A DNA stretch of 6,527 bases from Betaproteobacteria bacterium (GTDB lineage: Bacteria; Pseudomonadota; Gammaproteobacteria; Burkholderiales; SG8-39), in assembly GCA_012274205.1 (NCBI GenBank), contig JAAOZY010000266.1:1-6527 (forward strand), written 5' to 3'. The position numbers and the translations under genes were made by a program. Positions 1 through 5,982 of the stretch are shown piece by piece. The number at the start of each line of letters is the position of its first letter. Position 1 is the stretch's first letter. The notes beneath the pieces were generated by a model that was given only the letters and a program-made list of their open reading frames with translations, ran no database searches and was not told the origin of the DNA.

Positions 1-359
1 CAGTAGGGACGGCCGGGCTCGAGGCCGGCAGGCTCCGCGTGCACCGCGTGGCCCCATTCGGGCGCGGCCTCGGCGCTGCCCGAGGCAACGATCGTGCGCA
101 TCTGCTCGTCGCTCGCGATTTCCCAGCGCACCGGCACGATTTCGCGCGCCATGCCGCCGCCATCTTCTCCGGGCGCGGGCGCGAGCCGCGTCCACAGCAC
201 CATGCCGCCGGGCAGCGGATAGCCCGAGGCGACGCCGAGGCTGAACGGGTCGGCGGCGAAGCGCGGCTTCGCCGTGAGCTGGGCGCGCGCGCCCGCTGCG
301 CCGAGCGCGCCGGCGGCGGCCAGGGCCTGGAGGAATCTGCGGCGGTCGAGTGTAGGCAT
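1..359 (-). CDS. phoD: PhoD-family alkaline phosphatase/phosphodiesterase, N-terminal part (Tat-exported), cut by window edge
   Basis: Reading the minus strand from the ATG at 359-357 gives 119 open codons that run off the left edge. The product starts with a twin-arginine signal: D5-R-R-R-F-L-Q11 fits the S/T-R-R-x-F-L-K pattern, followed by an Ala/Gly/Leu-rich stretch and an A-R-A|Q cleavage site near residue 26. Export in folded form across the inner membrane is therefore expected. After the signal comes the typical PhoD N-terminal domain: DPFSLGVASGYPLPGG (37-52), VLWTRLAP (54-61), a VRWEIASDEQMRTIVASG segment (77-94) and GLEPGRPY (112-119), where this family usually continues with W-Y/F. 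The metal-binding catalytic domain lies outside the window, so activity cannot be judged. An in-frame TAG (362-360) sits directly upstream of the ATG, which fixes this as the most upstream possible start. No clear Shine-Dalgarno is visible. Family members hydrolyse phosphomono- or diesters, often under phosphate control, but I see no Pho box here. The gene is divergent from the dehydrogenase at 540. Confidence 0.85.
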   Translation of the reverse strand, partial: MPTLDRRRFLQALAAAGALGAAGARAQLTAKPRFAADPFSLGVASGYPLPGGMVLWTRLAPAPGEDGGGMAREIVPVRWEIASDEQMRTIVASGSAEAAPEWGHAVHAEPAGLEPGRPY

Positions 360-539
360 CTATCGGGGACTGCGCCATTGCATATCGGTTCTGCCCACTA
401 TCATCTCCTCGCTCGCAGCGGGCAGCGGCAAAGCCTTTGCGCCGGCGCTGTGGCTGTTGTAGATTCGCTGAAAGCCCATCGTCCTATCCGTTCCGCGGGC
501 CGATTATCCCATCGCCCCATATTCAAGGAGCATTCAAGC
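360..539. promoter_or_regulatory. divergent intergenic region between phoD and the 2-hydroxyacid dehydrogenase gene
   Basis: These 180 bases separate two divergent genes, so promoters for both must lie here or inside the gene starts. I see no convincing -35/-10 pair on either strand, no Pho box (CTGTCAT-type direct repeats) and no long operator-like palindrome. The region is less uniformly G/C in its right half. The only firm element is the ribosome-binding site at 525-530. An open frame continues upstream of the dehydrogenase ATG through this gap and antisense to phoD. It has no dehydrogenase-like sequence there and is not coding. Confidence 0.5.
525..530 (+). promoter_or_regulatory. Shine-Dalgarno site of the dehydrogenase gene
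   Basis: AAGGAG lies 9 bases before the ATG at 540-542. This is strong complementarity at a good distance. It decides the start of the dehydrogenase against far-upstream in-frame starts in the same open frame. Confidence 0.85.
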
Positions 540-1499
540 ATGAAACCCGTAGTCCTGGTTACGCGCAAGCTGCCCGATGCCGTCGAAGACCGGCTGCGCC
601 GCGATTACAGTCCGATGCTGAACCCGAATGATGCCCTATACACACCCGAGCAGATCATCGAGCGCGCCCAAGGCGCCGATGCCATCCTGCCCTGCCACAC
701 CGAGAAATTCGGCGCCGAGGTGATCGCGCGCCTGCCCGAGCGCGTGCGCGTAATCGCGAATTTTTCCGTCGGCTACGATCACGTGGACACCGCGGCGGCG
801 AAGGCGCGCGGGCTGATCGTGACCAACACGCCAGAAGTGCTGTCCGATGCCACGGCGGAGCTGACGCTGATGCTGATGCTCGGCGCCGCGCGCCGCGCGA
901 GCGAAGGCGAGCGCCTGGTGCGCACGCGCGCGTGGAAGGACTGGAGCCCGAGCTTCATGGTCGGCACGCAGCTCACGGGCAAGCGCCTGGGCATACTCGG
1001 CTTCGGCCGCGTCGGGCGCGTGGTGGCGCAGCGCGCGCGCGGCTTCGACATGCAGATTCACTACAACGACGTGCAGCGGCTGCCGCCCGAGCTCGAACAG
1101 GGCGCCGTGTTCCACCCGACGCCGGCCGAGCTGATGCCGCACTGCGACTTTCTCGCGCTGCACTGCGTCGCCTCGCCGCAGACGATCAAGCTGCTCAACG
1201 CCGCACTGATCGCCAGGCTGCCCGACGGCGCGATCGTGGTCAATGCGAGCCGCGGCGTGGTCGTCGACGACGACGCGCTGATCGCGGCGCTCAAGTCGGG
1301 CAAGCTCAGCGCAGCCGGCCTCGACGTGTACAACAACGAGCCCGACATCCACCCCGGATACCGCGAGCTGCCCAATGCGTTCCTGATGCCGCACATCGGC
1401 AGCGCAACGAAGGAGACGCGCATCGCCATGGGCTTTCGCGCGCTGGACAATCTGGACGCGGTGTTTGCCGGAAAGGAGCCGCGCGATCGCGTGGCTTAG
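540..1499 (+). CDS. D-isomer-specific 2-hydroxyacid dehydrogenase (glyoxylate/hydroxypyruvate reductase type)
   Basis: The product is 319 residues, the normal length for this family of soluble, dimeric NAD(P)H enzymes that reduce glyoxylate, hydroxypyruvate or related 2-oxoacids to D-2-hydroxyacids. Visible in order are an N-terminal substrate-domain part with NFSVGYDHVD (74-83), TNTPEVLSDATAELTLMLML (95-114), and the Rossmann loop G154-F-G-R-V-G159. The catalytic set is complete: R238 in NASRG, E267 in NNEP and H285 in PHIGSAT. The SVGxDH, W-x-x-W-x-P (132-137) and HIGSAT patterns match human GRHPR and bacterial GhrB/D-glycerate dehydrogenase relatives better than SerA (no ACT domain) or D-lactate dehydrogenase. 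After the second Rossmann strand the sequence is YNDVQR (175-180). The acid D177 hints at NADH preference, whereas NADPH-using relatives carry an Arg there; this is inference. The start is set by AAGGAG at 525-530. The gene appears monocistronic, because a 335-base gap with a repeat element follows. The exact substrate cannot be told from sequence, so no symbol is given. Confidence 0.92.
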   Translation: MKPVVLVTRKLPDAVEDRLRRDYSPMLNPNDALYTPEQIIERAQGADAILPCHTEKFGAEVIARLPERVRVIANFSVGYDHVDTAAAKARGLIVTNTPEVLSDATAELTLMLMLGAARRASEGERLVRTRAWKDWSPSFMVGTQLTGKRLGILGFGRVGRVVAQRARGFDMQIHYNDVQRLPPELEQGAVFHPTPAELMPHCDFLALHCVASPQTIKLLNAALIARLPDGAIVVNASRGVVVDDDALIAALKSGKLSAAGLDVYNNEPDIHPGYRELPNAFLMPHIGSATKETRIAMGFRALDNLDAVFAGKEPRDRVA

Positions 1500-1521
1500 A
1501 GCCTATTTCAAAACGAGGGGA

Positions 1522-1575
1522 GACGCCCCGAAGGAAGTCCCCTTGGGGGACGCCCCGAAGGAAGTCCCCCTGAGG
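1522..1575. repeat. two tandem 27-base repeat units
   Basis: Unit 1 is 1522-1548 and unit 2 is 1549-1575. They are identical for the first 21 bases (GACGCCCCGAAGGAAGTCCC plus C) and differ at two of the last six. A third unit breaks off after GAC at 1576. Each unit can form a stem between GGGGAC-like and GTCCCC-like arms. The clearest is GGGGGAC (1545-1551) with GTCCCCC (1564-1570), 7 perfect base pairs around a 12-base loop. CCCCTTGGGG (1539-1548) adds a competing small palindrome. Confidence 0.85.
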
Positions 1576-1590
1576 GACCTCGCTCGCGCT

Positions 1591-1605
1591 CCCCTGGATC
1601 AGGGG
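1591..1605. repeat. short perfect inverted repeat, 6-base arms
   Basis: CCCCTG (1591-1596) and CAGGGG (1600-1605) are perfectly complementary around a GAT loop. The hairpin directly abuts, and overlaps by two bases, the next hairpin at 1604-1630. Both belong to the repeat block downstream of the dehydrogenase. Confidence 0.6.
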
Positions 1606-1630
1606 CCATTTCGGCAATTCTGAAATGGCC
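1604..1630. repeat. perfect inverted repeat, 9-base arms
   Basis: GGCCATTTC (1604-1612) and GAAATGGCC (1622-1630) are perfectly complementary around a 9-base loop. No T-tract follows on either strand, so it is not a standard intrinsic terminator, although it could still help end or protect the dehydrogenase mRNA. Its right arm forms part of the right terminal repeat of the larger block. Confidence 0.65.
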
Positions 1631-1632
1631 TC

Positions 1633-1834
1633 ATGGCTTCCGCAACGCGCTTACGGATATAGGTGATTACCCCAATATTGCACGATCTTCCAGATAGCGT
1701 GTGACCGCGTAGAGGCAAATCGATCGACGCCGCGAGTTGAACCTCCGGCGCGCGCGCGCGTCAAACAGGCGTTTCCGTACTTGCGGGCAAGCCCGGCGCA
1801 TCCGCGCCGCGCGCTTGGCGCAGCCGATAGACAC
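1633..1834. other. gene-free leader region upstream of the universal stress protein gene
   Basis: No coding sequence is supported here. Reading frames that cross it do not resemble any protein family and overlap the stress protein gene. It contains a 13-base alternating G/C run (1748-1760) flanked at a distance by TTGA (1737-1740) and TCAA (1761-1764). It also contains a hairpin with 6-base arms, CGGCGC (1794-1799) and GCGCCG (1804-1809), 25 bases before the ATG. The promoter of the stress protein/ClC pair must lie in this stretch or in the repeat block. TTGCAC (1678-1683) resembles a -35 box but has no matching -10 box at normal spacing, so I do not call a promoter. Confidence 0.45.
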
Positions 1835-2278
1835 ATGATACAAAAGATCCTGGTTTCCAGTGACGGGTCGGCGCTGGCCGATCGAGCCGTGAACAAGGCC
1901 ATTGAGCTGGCCAAGGCAACCGGTGCCTCCATTATCGGCCTCATGGTGATGGCGCCGTGTCCGTTCACACTGTACGGCGACCCCATGCTGCTCGGGGTCG
2001 AAGGGCTACCGCACTACGACGACGAGGAGCAGCAGCTCTCGCGCCAAATACTGGAGCCGATCAAGCAAGCGGCGCAAGCGGCCGGGGTTCGGTACGCCGG
2101 CTGTTCGGTATCGAGCCGCTCACCCGGCGACGCCATCGTTTCGACCGCCGAGCATGAGGGCTGCGACCTGATCTGCATGGTCATGCATCCCCATCTCAGC
2201 CTGCTCGGCACCAACCTGGACCGGATAACGGCCCGGGTTTTGGCGCGCTCCCGAGTTCCCGTGCTACTCTGCCATTGA
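1835..2278 (+). CDS. universal stress protein (UspA family), single domain, degenerate ATP-loop
   Basis: The product is 147 residues, the usual single-domain Usp length. The N-terminus MIQKILVSSDGSALADRAVNKA fits the Usp pattern, with the first strand, the conserved D10 and S12, and a helix rich in Ala. The C-terminus ends in ARVLARSRVPVLLC (133-146), the classical last helix and strand with PVL. Usp proteins are cytoplasmic dimers induced by stress, and many bind ATP through G-2x-G-9x-G-S/T. Here that stretch reads MVMHPHLSLLGTNLD (115-129). The first two glycines are absent and the spacing to the remaining G-T does not fit, so ATP binding is doubtful. The ATG at 1835 is chosen because it starts exactly at the conserved first strand. 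An in-frame TTG at 1781 would add 18 residues unlike any Usp. No clear Shine-Dalgarno is visible before the ATG. The ClC gene follows after 61 bases on the same strand, suggesting co-transcription. Confidence 0.88.
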   Translation: MIQKILVSSDGSALADRAVNKAIELAKATGASIIGLMVMAPCPFTLYGDPMLLGVEGLPHYDDEEQQLSRQILEPIKQAAQAAGVRYAGCSVSSRSPGDAIVSTAEHEGCDLICMVMHPHLSLLGTNLDRITARVLARSRVPVLLCH

Positions 2279-2339
2279 GGCCGCGCGAATTTACGCGAAC
2301 CGCCGCCTCCTGTTAATAGCACGCCGAGCGTCGCTGTCT

Positions 2340-4073
2340 ATGAAAGCCCTGCCCCGCCTGCACCGGCAATGGATCCGCCTGCTCGACCGATTGCGTCCGT
2401 CGGAAACCCACTCGATGCTGCTTTGGGCGGCCGTGGTCGGCTTCATCGGCGCCCTGGCGACCATCGGTTTTCGCGAAGCCATCGCCGCAGTGCAGTATCT
2501 GGCCGTTGGCCACAGCAGCAGCCTGGTGGAGATGGCGGAAACCGTGCCCGTGTATGCGCGCATTGCGCTGCCCGCGGTGGGCGGGCTGATCGCCGGCCTG
2601 CTGCTTCAGTTCAGCGGCCGATTCAACACCCACGGCGCCGCGTCTGACTATATGGAGGCAATCGCGATCGGCGACGGCCGCATACCGGTGCGTCAGGGCC
2701 TCGCGCGCAGCGGCTCCTCGCTGTTCACGGTCGCTTCGGGCGGATCGATCGGGCGCGAGGGTTCGATGGTGCACCTGGCCGCCATGTGCGCGTCCTATGT
2801 AGGCCGCCTCGCCCAGTTCAGTCCCGCCCGGCTGCGCCTGTTGGTCGCCTGCGGCGCCGCAGCCGGCATCACGGCAGCCTACAGCGCGCCGATCGGGGGG
2901 GCGCTGTTCGTTTCGGAGATCGTGCTCGGCTCGATCTCGATGGAGAGCTTCGGCCCGCTGATCGTCGCCTCGGTAATCTCGAACATCACCATGCGCCATC
3001 TGACCAGCTATGAGCCGCCCTATCAGATGCCAGCGTTTCCAAACGTGTTCGGCAGCGAGGTGCTGCTGTTCGTGCTGCTGGGCCTGATTGCCGGCGCGGC
3101 GGCGCCGCAGTTTCTGCGCATTCTGGACAGCGCGAAGGCCGGATTCAGGCGGCTCGCGCTGCCGTTGCCGGCGAGCTTGTGCCTGGGCGGACTCATGGTC
3201 GGCCTGATCTCGATACGCGTGCCCGACGTCTGGGGCAATGGCTACTCTGTCGTCAACTCGCTGCTGCACCACGAATGGATGTGGGGGACACTGCTGCTCG
3301 TGCTCGTCGCCAAAATAGCCGCAACTGCGGCGACCACCGGTTCGGGCGGCATCGGCGGCGTGTTCACGCCGACGCTGTTCGTCGGCGCATCGCTGGGGTC
3401 CCTGTTCGGCCAGGGCGTGCACATGCTTTGGCCGCACGCGACATCCAATCCGTTCGCTTACGCGATCGTCGGCATGGGCGCATTCCTCGCCGGCGCGACG
3501 CAGGCGCCGCTGATGGCGATCCTGATGATGTTCGAGATGACGCTCAGCTATTCGGTAGTGCTGCCCCTGATGCTCGCGTGCGTCGCGGCGTACTTCATGG
3601 CGCAGGCATCGGGCAAGCACTCAATGTACGAGGTCACGATTCACCGCAACGAGAACGAACGCGCCAAGGCGCGCTGGCGCGGCCTGCAAATCGCGGACCT
3701 CATCAAGCCGGCGGCTGCCCTGGTGCGCGCCTCCGCGGGCTTTGCCGAGGTCGAACGCTGCTTTCTCGACAATCCGGTGCGCTATGTGTACGTGGTCGAC
3801 GACGCGTCGCGCTTCGAGGGCGTCATTTCCCTGCACGAAATCAAGCAGCACCTGCTTGCCAAGGACGCCGAACCTACGGCGAGCGCCGGCGAGCTGATGA
3901 ATCGGGATTTCGCGTTCCTCATGCCCGGAGCCAGTTTGGGCGATGCGCTCCAGGCGTTCCTGACGCAGGGCACCGAGCGTCTGCCGGTGGTGAGCAACGC
4001 GGACGAGCGCCGACTGCTGGGCGTAGTGTCGAAGTCCGAGCTGCTGCTGCAGATCCAGCAGTTCGCCGGCTGA
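2340..4073 (+). CDS. clcB: ClC-type chloride channel/transporter, ClcB-like, with C-terminal CBS pair
   Basis: The product is 577 residues: a membrane ClC core (about 25-430) plus two CBS domains (about 452-506 and 514-575). It belongs in the inner membrane and moves chloride or related anions. Landmarks are GREG (138-141) with the gating glutamate E140, GAAAGITAAYSAPIGGALF (172-190), VWGNGYS (297-303), GVFTP (340-344) of the anion filter and Y430, matching the ion-coordinating Tyr445 of E. coli ClC-ec1. Two key positions differ. The GSGIP filter is replaced by HGAAS (98-102), followed by DYMEAI, as I recall for E. coli ClcB. The internal proton glutamate (E203 in ClC-ec1) aligns with I194, which argues against classical 2Cl-/H+ exchange and leaves channel-like or altered transport possible. 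E. coli ClcB has no CBS domains. Here they probably allow nucleotide or ionic regulation. No strong Shine-Dalgarno precedes the ATG; GAGCG (2327-2330 region) is only a partial match. The gene probably shares a transcript with the upstream stress protein gene. Confidence 0.93.
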   Translation: MKALPRLHRQWIRLLDRLRPSETHSMLLWAAVVGFIGALATIGFREAIAAVQYLAVGHSSSLVEMAETVPVYARIALPAVGGLIAGLLLQFSGRFNTHGAASDYMEAIAIGDGRIPVRQGLARSGSSLFTVASGGSIGREGSMVHLAAMCASYVGRLAQFSPARLRLLVACGAAAGITAAYSAPIGGALFVSEIVLGSISMESFGPLIVASVISNITMRHLTSYEPPYQMPAFPNVFGSEVLLFVLLGLIAGAAAPQFLRILDSAKAGFRRLALPLPASLCLGGLMVGLISIRVPDVWGNGYSVVNSLLHHEWMWGTLLLVLVAKIAATAATTGSGGIGGVFTPTLFVGASLGSLFGQGVHMLWPHATSNPFAYAIVGMGAFLAGATQAPLMAILMMFEMTLSYSVVLPLMLACVAAYFMAQASGKHSMYEVTIHRNENERAKARWRGLQIADLIKPAAALVRASAGFAEVERCFLDNPVRYVYVVDDASRFEGVISLHEIKQHLLAKDAEPTASAGELMNRDFAFLMPGASLGDALQAFLTQGTERLPVVSNADERRLLGVVSKSELLLQIQQFAG

Positions 4074-4139
4074 GCGCCGCGCACGCCGGCGCAGCGGGCG
4101 CCTCACCGGCGCGCAAATCGCGCCTGCCGCGCCTGCGGC
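4074..4139. other. convergent gap with overlapping GC-rich inverted repeats
   Basis: These 66 bases lie between the stop codons of clcB (plus) and glmS (minus), so both transcripts must end here. They hold two mutually exclusive stems: GCGCC (4098-4102) with GGCGC (4108-4112) around a 5-base loop, and CGCCGG (4084-4089) with CCGGCG (4106-4111). Neither is followed by a T-tract on either strand. They could act as a weak bidirectional stop or as RNA 3' ends, but a standard intrinsic terminator is not supported. Confidence 0.35.
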
Positions 4140-5966
4140 CTATTCGACCGTGACCGATTTCGCCAGGTTGCGCGGCTTGTCGACGTCGGTGCCGCGCACG
4201 AGCGCGGTGTGATACGCGAGCAGCTGCAGCGGCACCACGTGCAGGATCGGCGACAGCGCGCCGTAGTGCTCGGGCATGCGGATCACGTGCACGCCCTCGG
4301 AGGAGCCGATGTGGCTGTCGGCGTCGGCGAACACGTAGAGCTCGCCGCCGCGCGCGCACACTTCCTGCATGTTCGACTTGAGCTTTTCCAGCAGCGTGTC
4401 GTTGGGCGCGACCGTGACCACGGGCATCTCCTTGGTCACCAGCGCGAGCGGCCCGTGCTTGAGCTCGCCCGCGGGATAGGCTTCGGCGTGGATGTAGGAG
4501 ATTTCCTTGAGCTTAAGCGCGCCTTCGAGCGCGATCGGGTAGTGCAACCCGCGCCCGAGGAAGAGGGCATGCTCGCGCTGTGCGAAGCGCTCCGACCAGG
4601 CGATGATCTGCGGCTCGAGCGCGAGCACGCCCGCGAGCGCCGCGGGCAGGTGGCGCAGGTTTTTCAGGTGGCGCGCCTCGTCGTCGGCAGACAGGCGGGC
4701 GCGCGATTTGGCCAGCGCGAGGGTGAGCAGAAACAGCGCGGCGAGCTGCGTGCTGAAGGCCTTGGTCGAGGCGACGCCGATTTCGACGCCGGCGCGCGTG
4801 AGGTACTGCAGCTCGGTCTGGCGCACCATCGCGCTGGTGGCGACGTTGCAGATCGCGAGCGTATGCGCGTGGCCGAGCGACTGCGCGTGCCTGAGCGCGG
4901 CGAGCGTGTCGGCAGTCTCGCCCGACTGCGAGATCACCACCACCAGCGCGTTCGGATTGGGCACGCTCACGCGGTAGCGGTATTCGCTCGCGACCTCGAC
5001 CTGGGTCGGCAGGCCGGCGTACTCCTCCAGCCAGAATTTGGCGGTGAGGCCGGAGTAATAGCTGGTGCCGCAGGCGTAGATGTGCACCGCGTCGATCGCA
5101 GCGAACACGTTCGCTGCGGCGGTGCCGAAAATTTCGGGGTCGATGCCGGCCACGCCCTGCAGCGTGTCGGCGATCGCCTGCGGCTGCTCGAAGATCTCCT
5201 TCTGCATGTAGTGCCGGTAGGGACCGAGCTCGACCGTGCCGGCCTGGGCGGCGACGGTGCGCAACTCGCGCTCCACCGGCTTGCCCTCGCGGTCGACGAT
5301 GGCGTAGCGCCCGAGGCCGATGTCGGCGACGTCGCCGTCTTCGAGATAGATGATCTGGTCGGTGGTGCCGGCGAGCGCCATCGCATCGGAGGCGAGGAAG
5401 GTTTCACCGGTGCCCGCGCCGAGCACCAGCGGATTGCCCTGGCGCGCGCCGACGACGCGCTGCGGCTCGCTGCGGCAGAACAGCGCGATCGCATAGGCGC
5501 CGTGCAGCTCGGCCGCGGCCAGCTGCACCGCCTTGAACAGGTCGCCCGCATAGTGGCTGTGCACGAGGTGGGCGATGACCTCGGTATCGGTCTGCGACTC
5601 GAACACGTAGCCTTTGGCCTTCAGGCCCTCGCGCAGCGCCTCGAAGTTCTCGATGATGCCGTTATGCACCACCGCGATCTCGTCGCGGCTGAAAATCGGG
5701 TGCGCGTTCACCGTGACCGGCGCGCCGTGGGTGGCCCAGCGCGTATGGCAGATGCCGGTGCTGCCGGCGAGCTGCGTGTCGCGCACCTGCGCGGCGAGGT
5801 CGGCCACGCGCGACACCGTGCGCGCGCGCCGGAGCTGCCCGCCGCCGGCCGGGTCGTACACGGCGATGCCGCAGGAGTCGTAGCCGCGGTATTCGAGCCG
5901 GCGCAGCCCTTCGATCAACACCGGGACGATGTCCCGCTTTGCCACTGCTCCGACGATGCCGCACAT
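4140..5966 (-). CDS. glmS: glutamine--fructose-6-phosphate aminotransferase (isomerizing), GlmS
   Basis: This cytoplasmic enzyme converts fructose-6-phosphate and glutamine into glucosamine-6-phosphate and glutamate, the first committed step to UDP-GlcNAc for peptidoglycan and lipopolysaccharide. The 608 residues match the usual ~609. The N-terminal class II glutaminase domain shows the nucleophile C2 (exposed after Met removal, MCGIVG), TRWATHG (75-81), HNGIIEN (101-107) and SQTDTEV (124-130). The first SIS domain has CGTSYYSG (299-306), SQSGETADT (346-354) and VASTKAF (398-404). The second SIS domain has EGALKLKEISY (481-491), AYPAGELKHGPLAL (496-509) with H504, and the C-terminal KPRNLAKSVTVE (597-608). 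All catalytic landmarks are present. The start is fixed by C2 and by the GAGGAG site. The gene follows glmU after 14 bases and is probably co-transcribed with it. I see no sign of a glmS ribozyme, nor space for one, in the short gap. Confidence 0.98.
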   Translation of the reverse strand: MCGIVGAVAKRDIVPVLIEGLRRLEYRGYDSCGIAVYDPAGGGQLRRARTVSRVADLAAQVRDTQLAGSTGICHTRWATHGAPVTVNAHPIFSRDEIAVVHNGIIENFEALREGLKAKGYVFESQTDTEVIAHLVHSHYAGDLFKAVQLAAAELHGAYAIALFCRSEPQRVVGARQGNPLVLGAGTGETFLASDAMALAGTTDQIIYLEDGDVADIGLGRYAIVDREGKPVERELRTVAAQAGTVELGPYRHYMQKEIFEQPQAIADTLQGVAGIDPEIFGTAAANVFAAIDAVHIYACGTSYYSGLTAKFWLEEYAGLPTQVEVASEYRYRVSVPNPNALVVVISQSGETADTLAALRHAQSLGHAHTLAICNVATSAMVRQTELQYLTRAGVEIGVASTKAFSTQLAALFLLTLALAKSRARLSADDEARHLKNLRHLPAALAGVLALEPQIIAWSERFAQREHALFLGRGLHYPIALEGALKLKEISYIHAEAYPAGELKHGPLALVTKEMPVVTVAPNDTLLEKLKSNMQEVCARGGELYVFADADSHIGSSEGVHVIRMPEHYGALSPILHVVPLQLLAYHTALVRGTDVDKPRNLAKSVTVE

Positions 5967-5976
5967 CTACGCCGCG

Positions 5977-5982
5977 CTCCTC
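5977..5982 (-). promoter_or_regulatory. Shine-Dalgarno site of glmS overlapping the glmU stop codon
   Basis: On the minus strand GAGGAG (5982 to 5977) lies 10 bases before the glmS ATG (5966-5964), and its first two bases are the GA of the glmU TGA stop (5983-5981). Ribosomes terminating on glmU would sit on this site, which favours translational coupling of the two genes. Confidence 0.8.

Larger units (their letters stand above)
1499..1632. repeat. MITE-like intergenic repeat block with imperfect terminal inverted repeats
   Basis: The block begins at the last base of the dehydrogenase stop codon. Its ends are imperfect inverted repeats: GAGCCTATTTCAAAA (1499-1513) against the reverse complement of 1618-1632, GAGGCCATTTCAGAA, matching at 12 of 15 positions. 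Inside, AGGGGAG (1516-1522) is complementary to CTCCCCT (1589-1595), so the whole ~134 bases could fold as one long imperfect hairpin. The core holds two tandem 27-base units (1522-1575) and smaller hairpins. There is no open reading frame or transposase in it. The architecture suggests a non-autonomous mobile or interspersed palindromic repeat, possibly also acting as a 3' RNA stabiliser or attenuator. I cannot see other genomic copies, so mobility is inference. Confidence 0.5.

Noticed and set aside
39..539. Extension of the dehydrogenase frame upstream to an earlier start
   Set aside because: The extra 167 residues overlap phoD antisense, look unlike dehydrogenases, and a strong Shine-Dalgarno sits just before the ATG at 540.
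360..539. Pho box controlling phoD
   Set aside because: No CTGTCAT-type direct repeats on either strand in the divergent gap.
1604..1630. Intrinsic terminator for the dehydrogenase
   Set aside because: The stem is perfect, but no T-tract follows on either strand; kept only as an inverted repeat.
1678..1706. Sigma-70 promoter with TTGCAC as -35
   Set aside because: No TATAAT-like hexamer at 16-18 bases downstream.
1651..1986. A 111-codon minus-strand frame across the gap and the start of the stress protein gene
   Set aside because: No recognisable family, no ribosome-binding site noticed, and half of it is antisense to the stress protein gene.
2313..3620. A 435-codon open frame on the minus strand, antisense to clcB
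   Set aside because: Low-complexity Arg/Gln/His-rich product without family features, lying opposite a well-supported ClC gene; a codon-bias shadow.
5967..5980. glmS ribozyme or riboswitch upstream of glmS
   Set aside because: Only 14 bases separate glmU from glmS, far too short for the ribozyme known from Gram-positive bacteria.
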